A stretch of 64,000 nt of DNA. Origin: Geosiphon pyriformis (lineage: Eukaryota; Glomeromycota; Glomeromycetes; Archaeosporales; Geosiphonaceae). This document shows, piece after piece, positions 1-12,546 of the stretch (position 1 is the first letter of the stretch; every line of letters begins with the position of its first letter). Location: contig JAAOMT010000468.1 in assembly GCA_016748015.1 (NCBI GenBank), forward strand, positions 288,998 through 352,997, written 5' to 3'. The translations under genes and the position numbers were made by a program. The notes under the pieces are model-generated. The model did not search any database and was not told where the DNA came from. It saw nothing but the letters and a program-made list of their open reading frames with translations.

Positions 1-2504
1 GTGAAAGCTAAGCAGCTTGTCAAATCCTTGCAAACGAGCGTTCAAAAGTTGGTAAAAGTTGGAAAGCTTGTGAATTAGGTCTGGTACCTAGGAATTAAAA
101 CAATGTAAATTTTATCAGATAATGATTAATTTATGGGGAACAAAAACACCCAAGCTAACCGTCATTAAATAAGCCGTGTGAACCAATAAAATTTGTTTAA
201 TCCATTCCAGAAGTAAGGGGTTGTTGCACCCTGTTTTGCTCTGAAAGAATATTACTATTTTCTCTAACAACCTAATCACATATTCAGGAGGCATTTTTCG
301 GACTGTATTTTTAATAACATCATGTTTGGTTTCTAAGAATAATTTATTGAGCACTCCAGTGTCGTCCGAATGTAAGGCTTGTATAAGGACATTTTGTAAT
401 GACTTTGCATCAATTTTTGTGAACTTGGATTGGAATGAAGTTTCCAAAGTGATTTTCTTGTCCTTATCATGTGATATCGATAATTCAAGAATTTTGTCTT
501 TATCCAATTTCTAATTTAGAAAGAAAAATAATCAAATAATGAAAACCATTTACGAAAAGTAAATTCCAAACAAAATAATACCGAATTTATTCCTAATTCC
601 TTATTCTCAGCAAGGGATAATTTGGGCAATCCGATATTGGTGCTTCCCAATATATTCACTTGTGATTCATCATATTCTTTATGAGTAGCTTTCTTTTGTT
701 AAGATTATTGAACAAAGGTAATTAGTAAGTGAGGAGTTTTTATTTTGCGATAAATGAAAGAATCTCACCAAATTTGCGGAAGCCAATTCTGATTCGTCTA
801 TTAAAAAGCCAGTGTGCGGTTGCCTTATAAGTCTCACCTCAGTAAGCAAAGTATGGTTTTCTCCATTCATGTATTGCTGAGATACCAAAGAATATTATGC
901 AGGTGTTTGGATATTCAAACAAACAATAGTACACTTACCACTTTTTCGAAATCAGGCTTTACAGTATTCCCTCTAGCGGTTACAACAAAGCCATTATCCT
1001 TCTTTTCCGAATCTTCAACGATATAAGCAGCGATGATGGGTATTAGGTTTTCTTCATCCCCCTCTCTTGCACTCAAAAATTTAATAACGCTATCAGGAGA
1101 ACGAGTAGTATACCGCTTTTTTTTCTTAGTGCGCGGTGTTGATGAATTCTCTAGAGGAGATAGGAAATTATGAAAGAGACTTAAGGTACCCTCCTCCGAT
1201 ATTGCTAATACAGTGTTTGAACTAGATATTGAAATTCTTGTGGTGTTTGTATCCAGTGTCAAAGCTGTCAGTCAAAGAAAAAGGGTTAAAAAACCGCGAT
1301 GATCATCAAAAACAGAAATCAAAACTTAAATATTGTCACGTTAATTACGGAGGGAACAAAGAAAAGCGTCCACCAACTTTACCTGTTATGTTTCCATTAC
1401 TATCACTGTCTTTTCGACAGTCCCATACATTAATAAATCGATCATGCTCCGCAGTTGAGATGCAGATATTATCATTCGATCCAAACAATATTTTAGTAAT
1501 GAGGCTAGCGTGACCAGTAAGTTTTTTTATTAATTGTTTGGATTCTAAATCCCATAATATGATGGTATGACCCGCAGAGGCGAGTATTCTTTCGTCATGT
1601 GAAAGGGCAAGGCTTCTAGTGCACACTGAATCCGCTTTCCATTTGCTATTTTAAATATCAATATTTGTGAGCATATAAAATTATTGGTAAAGCAAATCAA
1701 CACAAAAGAGCATTTTAACCCAAAACGTCTCCTTATGAGATTGTATCATTACCTTATTACATGTCCACCATTAATATCCCACTCAACAATCATAAGATCT
1801 TCGGAGCATGAAAACCCTTTTTCCCCATTTTTTGTAAAAACAAAATCATTCACAGATAATGTATGTGCACCACCCAAGGTAATATATATATTTCCATGTA
1901 AGAGGGAATAGATAGCGATGGATCCGTTTTGTAAGCCCAATGCAAGAACTTGAAACATATTAGAAGGAGCCAAATATTTTTTTTTCTTTTTTGGCGAAGG
2001 TACTGTCTGTACGATATTCAGACATATACAAATAAATGATAAGCTCCAATTATGGTCAGCGATTTACGACTAAATTAGATTCTTTCAAATGAAAAAAAAT
2101 TCAAACTTGACAGAAATTCACTGAAAAGGTTCACCGAGTGGGAAAAACTATACAGGAAATAAAACCACGTAAGACTACCTAAAAAAAACTCTGAATCTAT
2201 ATGGAGTAGAACTCTTTTTGTGAATTGAACTTATAGAGGCCCTTTTTACCTCAATGCCAGAGCTGATTTCTCCCCATCTTAAGCATGTGTATTTATCCTC
2301 TTTTTCTGAAAAGAACTCCTCCATGACAACCCCAGAAAGGCGATCGAAAATACGTAAGCGGTGACGGTCTACACTCTGAGTGACGAGCGCAAAACGAGTA
2401 CCCATGAAAGGGTCAAATTCCCCAAGAAGCCTTTCGAGTATTATTGACCCACTTAGAGGAAGACTTGCGCCCCCATTGCCTCGTAAACCACTGTTTTTTT
2501 TCAT
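1..2504 (-). CDS. UTP5: UTP5/WDR43-like small-subunit processome protein (3' end cut by window)
   Basis: Nucleolar t-UTP/UtpA subunit that acts in pre-18S rRNA transcription and processing. Eight exons join in phase: 2504-2250, 2006-1753, 1645-1383, 1264-939, 876-769, 692-582, 510-160 and 87-1, giving 585 codons before the window edge. The N-terminal half is a WD40 propeller, with repeats ending in IVEWD and INVWD and the phrase GHASLITKILF. A Lys-rich stretch precedes the second block. The C-terminal half is a Utp12 domain, recognised from LIQALHSDDT, KNTVRKMPPEYV and, at the edge, YQLLNARLQGFDKLL. Yeast Utp5 is about 640 residues and human WDR43 about 680, so only a short acidic/basic tail should be missing. 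The start at 2504 is the first Met, followed by a normal N-terminus for the family. The exon 3 to 4 and 4 to 5 donors are GTAAAG and GTAAGT. A short 5' microexon cannot be excluded. Confidence 0.88.
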
Positions 2505-4986
2505 TTTTTAGGTTACAAAAACAATCCAGCTCAAAGGTCTCGGATGAATTAGAGGCAAAAAATACTTTGAATTGAAGCTAACACTGATAATCCTGATAAA
2601 AGATCTGGCCTATCAGATGGCCATCAGCACTATGACTAATAGGAATCAATTTATTTATACAATATATATTAAAAATAAAAAAAAAGCAAATTTTATTTTA
2701 AAATAAATTTCTATAACAATCTTAAATGAAAACAAATTTTATTAGACTGTTTTTAAACTTTAGTTTTTGATTAAATAAGATGTTTTATACCACATATTTC
2801 AAAACTTAAATATTAATACACTTTGTAAAAATTAAATTCTAAGTTTTAATATATTCAATTTGTTCTTTTAAATGAATTTTATTAATTGTTTTATAATTTA
2901 TTAAATTGGTTTTATCTATTTATTAAAATTTAAGATAAAAAATTATATTAAACTGATTGTTAAAAGCCATTACTAATATTTATTCTTATTTTTGTACTTT
3001 TTCTGATTATTTGCAATCTTAAAAGTAGATTATGCAAAAAAAAATTTATTGAAATTATTAATTACTAAACAAAATATAATTTAACTTTAAGTTGTTATTT
3101 AAATTAAAATAATAATTAAACAATAACAAATATAGTTAACATAAAGTGTATAGATTGTTTATTAGATAAGTTTTTGTTAAAGTATAGTTTGTTAACTTAT
3201 TATTATATTCTAAAATATATTATTATAAAATAAAATTTTTGTTAAAGTTTTTCTACTTTTATATTAAATAAAATGTAAATTGGCTTTTTTTGGTTTCAAG
3301 TAAAATATAAAATCAAAATATTAAATAACTTTTACATTCTCTTATTAATAAATAATATATTTAATTTCGATATTAATCTTGTATTAAAGTTAGAGAATAC
3401 ACAATTTTTAAAGAATAATTAGATTGTAAATATAAATTAAGAGTTTTAATTAAATAAATATTCACTTTATTTACAATTCCACATTTTAAACAAAGATAAA
3501 TAGTTGTAAAAAACAAAAAAACTCTTAATTTTACCAGTATTTTTAATAAACAAAAGTTTTTTAGATATTTTTTTTATTATAGTTTTAAAAAATTTTAAAT
3601 AATAATAATAATAATAATAATTTGTAAACCAAAATTTAAAACCATTTATATTTTAATTTAATATAAATTTTTTACTTTAATTTTAATGAATTAAATAATC
3701 AAATTTTAAAAAATAAATATATTTATAATTTTATTTTTAATGAATTCAAATTTTTTTGGCATTTTTTAATAAAATGTATTAATTTTATTAGCATGAAAAT
3801 AATATAAAACATAATTATAAAAAATAATATTCATAATTAAAGGTTTGTGATTCTTTGAAATTTAAAATTTAAATCATTTTTAATAAATAATAAAAATTAT
3901 ATAAATAAATAAATTTATATTATTGTAAAAAAATTTTGGGTACTCTGACAACGCGTAGTTTGTTGCACGATCCACATCTAACGTACGATAATTGCATTTT
4001 ACGAAAATAGTTGGTGGTTGGATTACAAATAATACAATAATATATTTATTAAATTACACACACATAGAATACTTTGGTTAAAATTGTAATTTTAAAATAA
4101 ATTTTTTAAATTAATAATATAAAATTTTTTTACAAATTATTTTTATATATATTTTTATACAAATATTCACTATTAAAAAAGATTAATATATAACAACAGA
4201 AATTTTAAAAAGTAGAAAAAAATTGTTAAAAGTAAAAAAATTTTTTATTAAACATCAAACATTATTAAGGAATCAGAAAAAAAAGATTAAACAGATTAAT
4301 ATCAGTTCAATTAATATGCTTATCATTTGTTTTTGGTTATTCTAAAAAAAAGCTTTTCTATATTCTAAAAGTAAGAAATTAAAGAAGCTAAATGACTTTT
4401 AAACATTACAATGTGCAATTATTAGTGCTTCTTTACTATGAATTTACTTTGAAAATTAAAATAAAATAAAATTTTTTTTTATGTGTGCATTTTATCTTCA
4501 AAGATAAATATTGAAAAAAATTGGGGAAATTTTAATATAAATGTTTCTAATCGTTTAATTAGATAATAATTTTATATCCTCATCGTAATAAAAAAAAATC
4601 GTTTTTTTTCTGATATCTTTAAACGTTAGTTTCTCATAAAAGTTTCTCTGCATCGATTGTTCTAAAAAGATATTTTTTGAATGAATCTATAAAACCAATT
4701 TTATACAGCCAACTTTAATATTTCTCATGCTACCCAAAATATGGGGACTATTGGTTTTAATTTATTTTGAAAATAGAAATAAGACAATGAGCCCTTTTTA
4801 AGCATTGTCAATAAGGCAATATAGGCTTTATGAAGTAGGCGTCTATTTTAGAACTTTTCATTCATATTTTCGCCAATGTGATTTAGGTTGATTTTTTTAT
4901 TTATTAAGAAGTAAATTCTTAAAAAAATGCCTTCTTTCCTCATACAAAATCTTTACGTTTATTAATTTCTTTATTGTTTGAAAATC
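2505..4986. other. AT-rich intergenic region
   Basis: Very AT-rich sequence between two divergent genes, with poly-A/T tracts and a TAA microsatellite at 3600-3621. No open frame with recognisable coding character was found. A single CpG-rich island at 3947-3993 stands out (listed separately). The last 250 bases before 4987 resemble the upstream region of the Sel1 gene at 37740 and probably hold the promoter of the broken kinase gene. Confidence 0.6.
3947..3993. repeat. CpG-rich island sharing a ~30-bp motif with 15362-15398
   Basis: About 47 bases with several CG dinucleotides inside DNA that otherwise has almost none. Its core (G-T/C-AGTTT, then GCA, then ATC, AC and TCTA at matching spacing) recurs at 15362-15398. 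This suggests the end of a dispersed repeat family. It could be a transposon terminus, but no partner terminus was found. Confidence 0.35.
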
Positions 4987-7284
4987 ATGTCTTCAACTTC
5001 ACCTTCCGACTGGCTTGAAGGAGCATTTATTGTCATTGAAAAAGGCTTGGGTATTTTTCTCGATCATGATTATTCAAAAGTTGCTGACTTGGTAAAAAAA
5101 TATCTTGAACATAATCAAAAAACACCTAAAGAATTTTTCGATTGCTTAAATAATAAAACTACAAAGCGTTCGGTAGACTATGTTTTGCTTGGCTTTTCTT
5201 TAGAACATGGGATTGGAACTATTCCCAATTTAGGACAAGCATTTTTAAAATTTCAAAAAGCAGCAAATACAGAAAATTCTTTTGGAAAATATTTCTTAGG
5301 CTATTGTTATTTTAATGGAATTGGTACTTTACAAGATAAAGGAAAAGAATTTGAACTCTATTCAGAAGCAGCAGAGGAGGGAAATTCAAATGCACAATAC
5401 AAACTTGGATGCTGTTATCAATATGATTGGGAACAACGAAAAATCAGGAAGAGGCATTTGAAGTCTTTTCAAAAGCAGCAGAGGCGGGACGTTTATATGC
5501 ACAATACGAACTCTTTTCAAAAGCAGCGGAGGCGGGAAATTTAAATGCAAAATATGAACTTGGACGCTGTTATCAATATGGGATTGGGAACAACGAAAAA
5601 TCTAAAAAAAGCATTTAAACTCTTTTCAAAAGCGGTAAAGACGGGACGTTTATATGCACAATACGAACTTGGATGCGGTTATCAATATGGATTGGGCCAA
5701 GAAGAGCATTTAAACACTTTTTAAAAGCAGCAGAGACGGGAAATTTAAATGCAAAATATGAACTTGGATGCTGTTATCACTATGGATGGGGAACAACAAA
5801 AAATCAGGCAAAAGCATTTGACCTCTATTCAAAATTAGCAAAAAATTCAGTATGGCGAAGTGAACACCTGAAACGTTTCAATTTAAAATTCCAAAATCGA
5901 AGTTTTAATTCCATTGAACAATTTCTTTTTGAAATTATCTTAGACCAGCTTACAGATGAATTCAAGTGTCTTAAATGTGGCAACTCGACCATAATGTTTC
6001 CTAGTTCCACTATTTGTCTATTTTGTGACGCTAATAATATCCTTAATGCCGACTTGCCTAAATGTCCAGAATGCTGCTGCTCATTAAAAAATCCATTTTG
6101 GTGTGCATCTTGTGAATTATCCCGATTTTCAAAGACTTGGGGAACATGGACTAGTGGAAATTCAAAAGTTGATCAGTACATAGAATACACACAGCGAATT
6201 TCTGAAAGCCGCAGGGGCTACCTGGAATGGATTTCTCTCAATGAGATTATATCTTCGAAGGTTATAGGAAAGGGAGGATTTAGTGTTGGTAAAGAGGGTA
6301 CATCGGAGAGAGGTAAAATCCTTTTTTGGGATAAGAAAAACCAAAAACACAAACGAAGTGGGATTACGAAAGTTGCTTTGAAATGTCTTGAAAATAGCCA
6401 AGACATGGAATATATCAGTCCAAGTGAGGTATTTCCTTTTAAGAAATTTCCATGATTATATAATTCTTTTTCTTTTTCTAATAGTAGAAAATGACTTGAA
6501 ATAGTTTGTCGCGCTTCTTAACTGTGCCTCTTGCAGATATAACCTTGAATGCTATGGAATCACAAAAGATATTACAACCAATGAATTTGTTATGGTTTTA
6601 CCATTTGCAGAACACGGCGACCTCAAAGCTTTTCTCAAGGTGAATGAAAACACTCTTAGTTGGGGCATGTTTCTTGATATTCTTTTCCAAATCGTTGGTG
6701 GTCTAAGGTTTATACATGACTCAAAACTGGTGCATGGGGACTTGCATCCTGGAAATATCCTGGTTTTAAAATTAAACCCCTTAAACGTTGTCCTTTCTGA
6801 TCTTGGACTCTGTTGTTCTGCCAATTATTCTCCAGTCTGGCAAAATTTATGGTGTTATTCAATACCTAGCGCCCGAGATTTGCAACGGGGCTCCTCATTC
6901 TAAGGATAGCGATATTTACAGTTTTGCCATCATTTCCTGGGAAATTATTTCAGGGGAAAGACCTTGGAATGATTATCCAGAAGCTTGCCATGTGCACTTA
7001 GATGTAACTTGTGGAAAGCGTCTCACAATAAAAAAAATATACTTCAATGTATTCAGGAAATGATTGAAAAAAATTGGGATCATAAGCCGTATTTGCGTGA
7101 CACTGCAAAACAACTTCAACAAAGGGTTATTGCTGCTCGCGATAAATGTAACTTAAATGAACCCGTTCGCGAAAAAAGACTTAATTTCGAAGAGATACAA
7201 GATGCTACCCAAGATGCGACAAGATTTAGAAGCCGATCAATCTCAAAACCTGGATCTTCTACTGATAAGCCTTTCATTTATTAA
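4987..7284 (+). pseudogene. Sel1-repeat / protein-kinase gene, frame-broken
   Basis: N-terminal helical region and Sel1 repeats (each with AAEAGN, then YELGCCYQYG, then TTKN), a Cys-rich linker with paired CxxC motifs (CLKC, CLFC, CPEC, CASC; about 5965-6115), the linker phrase TWTSGNSKVDQY, then a kinase domain. Kinase landmarks are the Gly loop IGKGGFS, the VALK lysine, HGDLHPGNIL (HRD equivalent), DLGL (DFG equivalent) and YLAPEI. The reading frame shifts at least near 5430, 5590, 5690, 6850 and 7010. The stretch 6440-6540 is either an intron ending TTGCAG or a further break. Start ATG 4987 matches the intact paralogue at 37740. The family is a typical expanded Glomeromycotina kinase class with unknown substrates. 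The many shifts favour a pseudogene, but uncorrected sequencing indels are possible. Confidence 0.72.
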
Positions 7285-8689
7285 ATTCAATATTTAAAAA
7301 ACTTTTTGGTTTAACAATGATGATGAATTCAAGTTCTAATTAAATCAACAAAATCAGTAATTACTTTTAATCATGATATTAATTATTTTATTGATATTTA
7401 ACTGTGTAAAATAGCTTGAAACAGATAAAGAATTAACTTTCAATTTTAATAGAAGTTTGAATTTGTGTTTTAATATTTAAAATCCTAAATTACTAAATAT
7501 TAATCTAATTAAAAATTTAACTTTGGATTAAAGTTAAAAACAACTGTATATATATTTGATTTATGGTTATACAAATTAATAAAATTTTGTGTAATTGTAT
7601 ATAATTAATTACATATAAATTTATATTATTTTTAACTTATTTAATGATTTAATTAATAATTAATTAATGCTAATTTCTGTTAAATAACAATATACATATA
7701 TGTGTATAATCTAAAAAACACAATATTTTTAAATAGAGTTTAAAAATTTAATAAAAAATTAATTTAATTGTTTTAATTACTTAATTATTTTATTTATGAT
7801 TAAAATATCAATTTTTTTAACAAATAATAAAGTTTTCAAAAAGATTATAATTAAGAAATAATAATAATAATAATAATAATACAGCACAATAATAATTAAA
7901 TTGGAATATTTACTTTTTCAATTTTACTAATTAACCAATTTACTATTTGTATTAATCAAAAAATATATAATTCAATATCGAATAAGAATTTTTTTCATAA
8001 TATATAATGAACTTGGTAAATAATAAAATTCATTAAATTATAAATTTAACGTGATTTAAAAAAACCCATTTTTACTAAAACTTATTGCAATTTAAAATTA
8101 CGCAAATCAATTAATTAAAAATACCATTTTTGAAGTTTCAAAATTTTAATCAATTACAAAAATTTTTTGCCTTTAATAATAATAAAAAATTACATCTCTT
8201 GTATTTCTTTTTCATTATATCTCTCACCTCCTACATCCTGTGCAATATAGTCCATTGGATATGATCATCTCACTTGTTGTTTCGCTTGGCCATGGCTCGA
8301 ACCAGAAAAGGAAGGACAGTAACGTCAAAATCGCGGATAACGAACAGAGTAAATTTACGCGTATTTATTATCACTGGCTCCAATACTAAGCCACAAGTCC
8401 AATGACGCGACCCAAGCCACTGGTACATCAATGTTTACTTTGCTAAAAGAAATAGACATGGCAGTATGTCAGTGGATGAAGTCCCTGATACAACGATTAA
8501 AAAATTTATTATTCTTTATGGCTTTAATATACATATTAATAAGAGCGCACGCTTTTTTCCAATTAAATATATTCAGGAAATAAAGGTCAGATTGGTGTCA
8601 ATTTGTTATTTTTTATACTCTCTGGCATTCGAAGTTGATAATCTGAAAATTAAAAATAAAGCATCAGGTATTTTTTCAAAAAAACCTGA
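7285..8689. other. AT-rich intergenic region, with a less AT-rich island at 8215-8470
   Basis: AT-rich spacer between convergent genes. It holds a TAA microsatellite at 7858-7881. The segment 8215-8470 is visibly richer in GC and contains a 37-codon ORF at 8292-8405 (+) beginning MARTRKGR, followed by a second open stretch at 8466-8693 (+). I do not recognise either and cannot tell whether they are exons of a small gene or chance. Confidence 0.4.
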
Positions 8690-10618
8690 TTAATTATCAG
8701 ATAGATGCTCACCTCCATTCTGTGTAATGTAACGCACCCAGGGTAAGGCTTGATATCCACTTTTCTCGACAATCTTCAAGTACCGGACCTGGATACCAGA
8801 TGTCGTAAAGTAAGGTATTTCAAATTTCACTCCAATCGGTGGCTTTTTATCGGGATCTTCGACTATATGTAATTGGGTGGAAAGAAAAAAAAAGAGTAGT
8901 AAAATCATTGCAGGAATTATGAAAAACACCTTTTATTATGGTGAAAAGTTTGGAAGTAACCCATCTAACATTAATATTCAGAAAAAATTTGATGAGAAAA
9001 AGTCACAACTTACTATTCTTTACAGATGGTAGTCCAAAATGTGCTCGCATCAAAAATTCTTTACCACCCTGGAATTGTTTAATCTTCCAAACAATGCATG
9101 ATCTTTCAGGGGCATACTGTACCGAACCAATACTGCTCTGTTCCCAAGAAATGAAAATTAATTGAAACGACGCGCCTTTAAAAATGGTTTCAATTAAATT
9201 CAAAAATAAACAGCTTGATATCTACCCGAAATTTCGGCGTATCTGCATCCTCAGGGACTGGAATGTATATTTCAACATTATTTGCTGTTGATCTTCGTTT
9301 AAACTGAGCTTTTGCCTTAATCATATATTCAATCCTTGATCCAGTGTGGTTTTCGATTGAAGCTTCTACCCATATCAATGGTTTTACCTATCAATATAAT
9401 TGAATCTAAGTGAATAGCTCTAAATAAAGGACATTATAAAATCTCTTTGAAAAAATGAAATAATCGAAAACCTGAGTATTCAATCGATAACTCATCAGCT
9501 CGAATTCACCATCAGGCGGGATAAATGAAATAGTACGATCATTCTCGAAACGAGACAAACGGACGCATTGATGGAATTTAACATCTTCCATCTCGATAGC
9601 TTTGCCTCTTGTAGGAGATCGACCAGTACTCTCAAACATGACTTTATCATTTAGGCCAAGTCTCAATTCAGGCATACCAGTCAGATAACACTTCATCTTA
9701 ATAACCCCCAGAATTTCACTTCGCAACACATTCCCATTAGCATTTACTAGTAAATTCACAGACTCAATTACATCTAAGAATACTTCGTTCTTTCGATATT
9801 TGATATTTTCTGATCGCCATGATACGGCATTTGTAACTGCCATTGGAGGCCTAACTTGAATTTCTAGTTTATGAGATTCCTGTGTTATGTATCTTGATAA
9901 ATTCATTGAAAGTATTAGGTTATTAAATGTTTAGACCGAAAAGGAAAAAATTGAGTGTGTCTTGACTCTTACTCTTGTAAAATTTTAGTTTCTGTTGTTT
10001 GAGGATATCCAAAATCCATCATTTCATCCAGCAGTTCATAAATAATTACGAAGTTATCGCGAATGGATTCTTCCTCGAGTTCTTTGAAATACTCTGTGAA
10101 AACCTTAGCATATGGGATGATGTTTAGGAAAGATGCTCGCTCAACCATATCATCTCATATTTTCATTTAGTCACCTCTGTTAACTTATGAAGAAACAAAA
10201 GAATCGTGGTAGCATTTGAATTCTTTTTTGTCAAGGCAAGCACTTTGAAAAAAAAAAGGAATTCGATAAGATCGAAATGTTCAGGATAGAATCGATTTTT
10301 TGAGATTAACTCATTGAAGAGTTCGAAAGCTACGGACATTGTGGGCAATGATTCTCCTTATTCACCCTCTTAGTGTAAATGAGTTTGATTCAAAACCAGG
10401 AAAACTCAAAAGAGGATACAAAATAAGTTGTTATGACGTATATACAAATAGCTGATGCCTTCATGGGTAAAGCATGGTGTAGGTGCTTGTTGCTCTTCCT
10501 CAGCCTCCAATACAAGAGGCATAAATCTCTCGACAGCAGACAAGGGTATGTCTCCTCGGTAATTACGTGAGATGAGAACCTTGCCTTTCAAATCTAATAC
10601 AAAAATTGCTGAGGCCAT
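8690..10618 (-). CDS. APM1: AP-1 clathrin adaptor complex subunit mu
   Basis: Medium chain of the AP-1 adaptor, which recognises YxxPhi sorting signals and recruits clathrin at the trans-Golgi network and endosomes. Seven exons join in phase: 10618-10420, 10242-10175, 10103-9973, 9892-9472, 9387-9226, 9137-9014 and 8862-8690. They encode 425 residues; human AP1M1 has 423. The longin half shows [17 protein letters not shown] and the family-specific [20 protein letters not shown]. The mu-homology domain shows [37 protein letters not shown] and the near-terminal [15 protein letters not shown]. The sixth intron uses a strong GTAAGT donor, which adds two residues after GLPSV relative to animals. 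The C-terminal six residues differ from animal homologues. Complete, with no visible lesion. Confidence 0.95.
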
Positions 10619-11149
10619 TGTGAAACGAATAGACTAAGTTTCGTTTGACTTTGAATCTTGAATTGGAGATGATTTCAAAAAACATCAAAAAACGACTCGA
10701 TTCTTTAGAATTTCAAGGAAATGTGACATGAGCATTGATTGGATGTTGATACCAATAATGTTTTATTTTTTTCATTAATAATAATAATAATAATAGTTGT
10801 ATATCTGAGATACTTATATATATATATTTTTAAAAACTTCTATACTTTTTAATAATAGTTTTTCATAAAATTGGGTTTTTAATAATATATTAAATTTTAA
10901 AATTACATTTTAAATATTAAATGCTTAAGTTTTTGTTTAAAATTAAAATTATATATTTTTAAAAATAACAAAATCTTAATGTGATATATATAATAATTAA
11001 TTTTTATATATGTATGTTATAATTAATTATATTTTTTTAATTTGAATTTTTATAATCAATTAATTAAAATTATTTTAATGGCTATTTTTTATAAATTTTA
11101 AATTTTAAATTTTATTAATTATTAAATCATTATTTATTTTTATTTAACT

Positions 11150-11196
11150 AGTGTTCTAAACGTGGCTCATACGCTTTCTACACGTGACCAGTCATT
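11150..11196 (-). repeat. LINE 3'-terminal scrap
   Basis: The run of CTCATACGCTTTCTACACGTG and the following bases align with the conserved 3' end of the LINE copies at about 17255, 23580 and 46440. This copy keeps CG where the decayed copies have TG or CA, the direction expected from methyl-C deamination. No adjoining coding remnant was seen. Confidence 0.45.
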
Positions 11197-12032
11197 ATTT
11201 GAATTAATAATTATTAAATTTTTTATTCATAAAAAATGGTTAAATCAAAAATATGAAAAGTCATTAATTTTTAATAAATAAATTAATTTACTTTAATTTA
11301 ATATTTAAAAATAATTATATTATTTATTGTCTCATATTATCGATTTAATAAACGCATAGTTTTTTATCATTAAAAACATATCCACATTTAATTGCATAAT
11401 ATAAAAATTAAAATAAAAAAATTATTATCAATAATTCAAAAATTATTTTTTTAAATGTAAATTTTTAGTTAAATTATATTAATAACGTTTAATTACAATC
11501 ATTAATTATTTGTATTAAAAGTCTACATAAAACAAGTTTTCAACTAATACTTGTATTTTTGAGAAAAAATTTCTGCATTTTCGTTATACGAAAAAGTAAT
11601 ATAACTCGGCTACCTATTCAAAATCATTTTGAAAAGCTAGAAAAATATTTGGGTTTATTGTTTAATTTTAGATAAAGGGTAATTAATCGGTCTAAATTTC
11701 TCTTTTTCTAGTTGTGTAAATTTAATCCGTTCTCAAATAAAAAAAGTTTGGTATCTAATATTTGAAATTCAAAAAAAAGAAACACCCAAATTAGCCACAC
11801 AAAGAACTTGACCATCACCCTTGCAAGACCTTTTGATAAAATTTTCGACAGTGAACAAAAATCTGAATGTAAAATATGAGAGACTTTTCAATTCCTGAAA
11901 AGCACAGAGAAGCAATGAAACTCGAATTTGACCCAAAAAAAGCTGATCTAAAATTTTGCAAACGATGCTTTATTGATTAGAAAGACAAATTATTTACAAG
12001 TTCATCTTAAATTTTTTTTCGCGGATTGGGTT

Positions 12033-12059
12033 GGCCTCAATCCTCAAGTTCTTGAGGCC
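12033..12059. other. Nested palindromes (alternative hairpins)
   Basis: An 8-bp inverted repeat GGCCTCAA/TTGAGGCC spaced by 11 nt encloses a second, overlapping inverted repeat CCTCAAG-TT-CTTGAGG. The two hairpins are mutually exclusive. Role unknown. Confidence 0.4.
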
Positions 12060-12546
12060 GGGGTGGATTTACCCTTGAAATCGATAATGATATTATCAGG
12101 GATTATAGAAATTTAAAGCTTCAACAAAATCACCCATAAGCTTTACCTTCGCTTCCAACGAAAAATGCCCTCCTTTCTTTCATGATCAACATTGATTCTC
12201 GTGGTTGGTCTATGCGACAACCCTTGGTCGAGATTTAACGAAGAGCTATGTAGTTGTGTAGTTTAAGATAATCGAACATACATAAGTCTAAGATTGCTTT
12301 TAGCATTTTATCAATTAAGTTACTATTAGAGAAAATATCATGGCATCTGACTTACCATGAACTTCATCTATTTTTTTCTCGAGGGGGAAAGAACAATTCT
12401 GAATAAGTTTAGATTTAATTTAATAAGACGGATCGATGGCATTTAGTCATCTCAAATAAAGATTACATCGATTTTGCTTTAAACCATTTCTACCACAAAT
12501 CAAAACTACTTACGTTCTTTCCGCTTTTAATGAACACCGACACCCC

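Larger units (their letters stand above)
10619..12546. other. AT-rich intergenic region with a LINE 3' end scrap and a palindrome
   Basis: Spacer between the 5' end of the AP-1 mu gene and the 3' end of the PHD gene. 10770-11520 is AT-rich with a TAA tract at 10779-10797. 11530-12546 is more complex in composition but carries only short ORFs, the best being a 34-codon frame at 11876-11980 (+), which I do not recognise. A LINE end scrap (11150-11196) and a palindrome (12033-12059) are listed separately. Confidence 0.5.

Noticed and set aside
8290-8330. tRNA-like B box (GGTTCGAGC on the minus strand)
   Set aside because: No T-stem pairing or cloverleaf could be built around it.
8292-8405. Possible histone H3-like start (MARTRKGR)
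   Set aside because: Only the first four residues resemble H3; the rest does not match and the frame stops after 37 codons.
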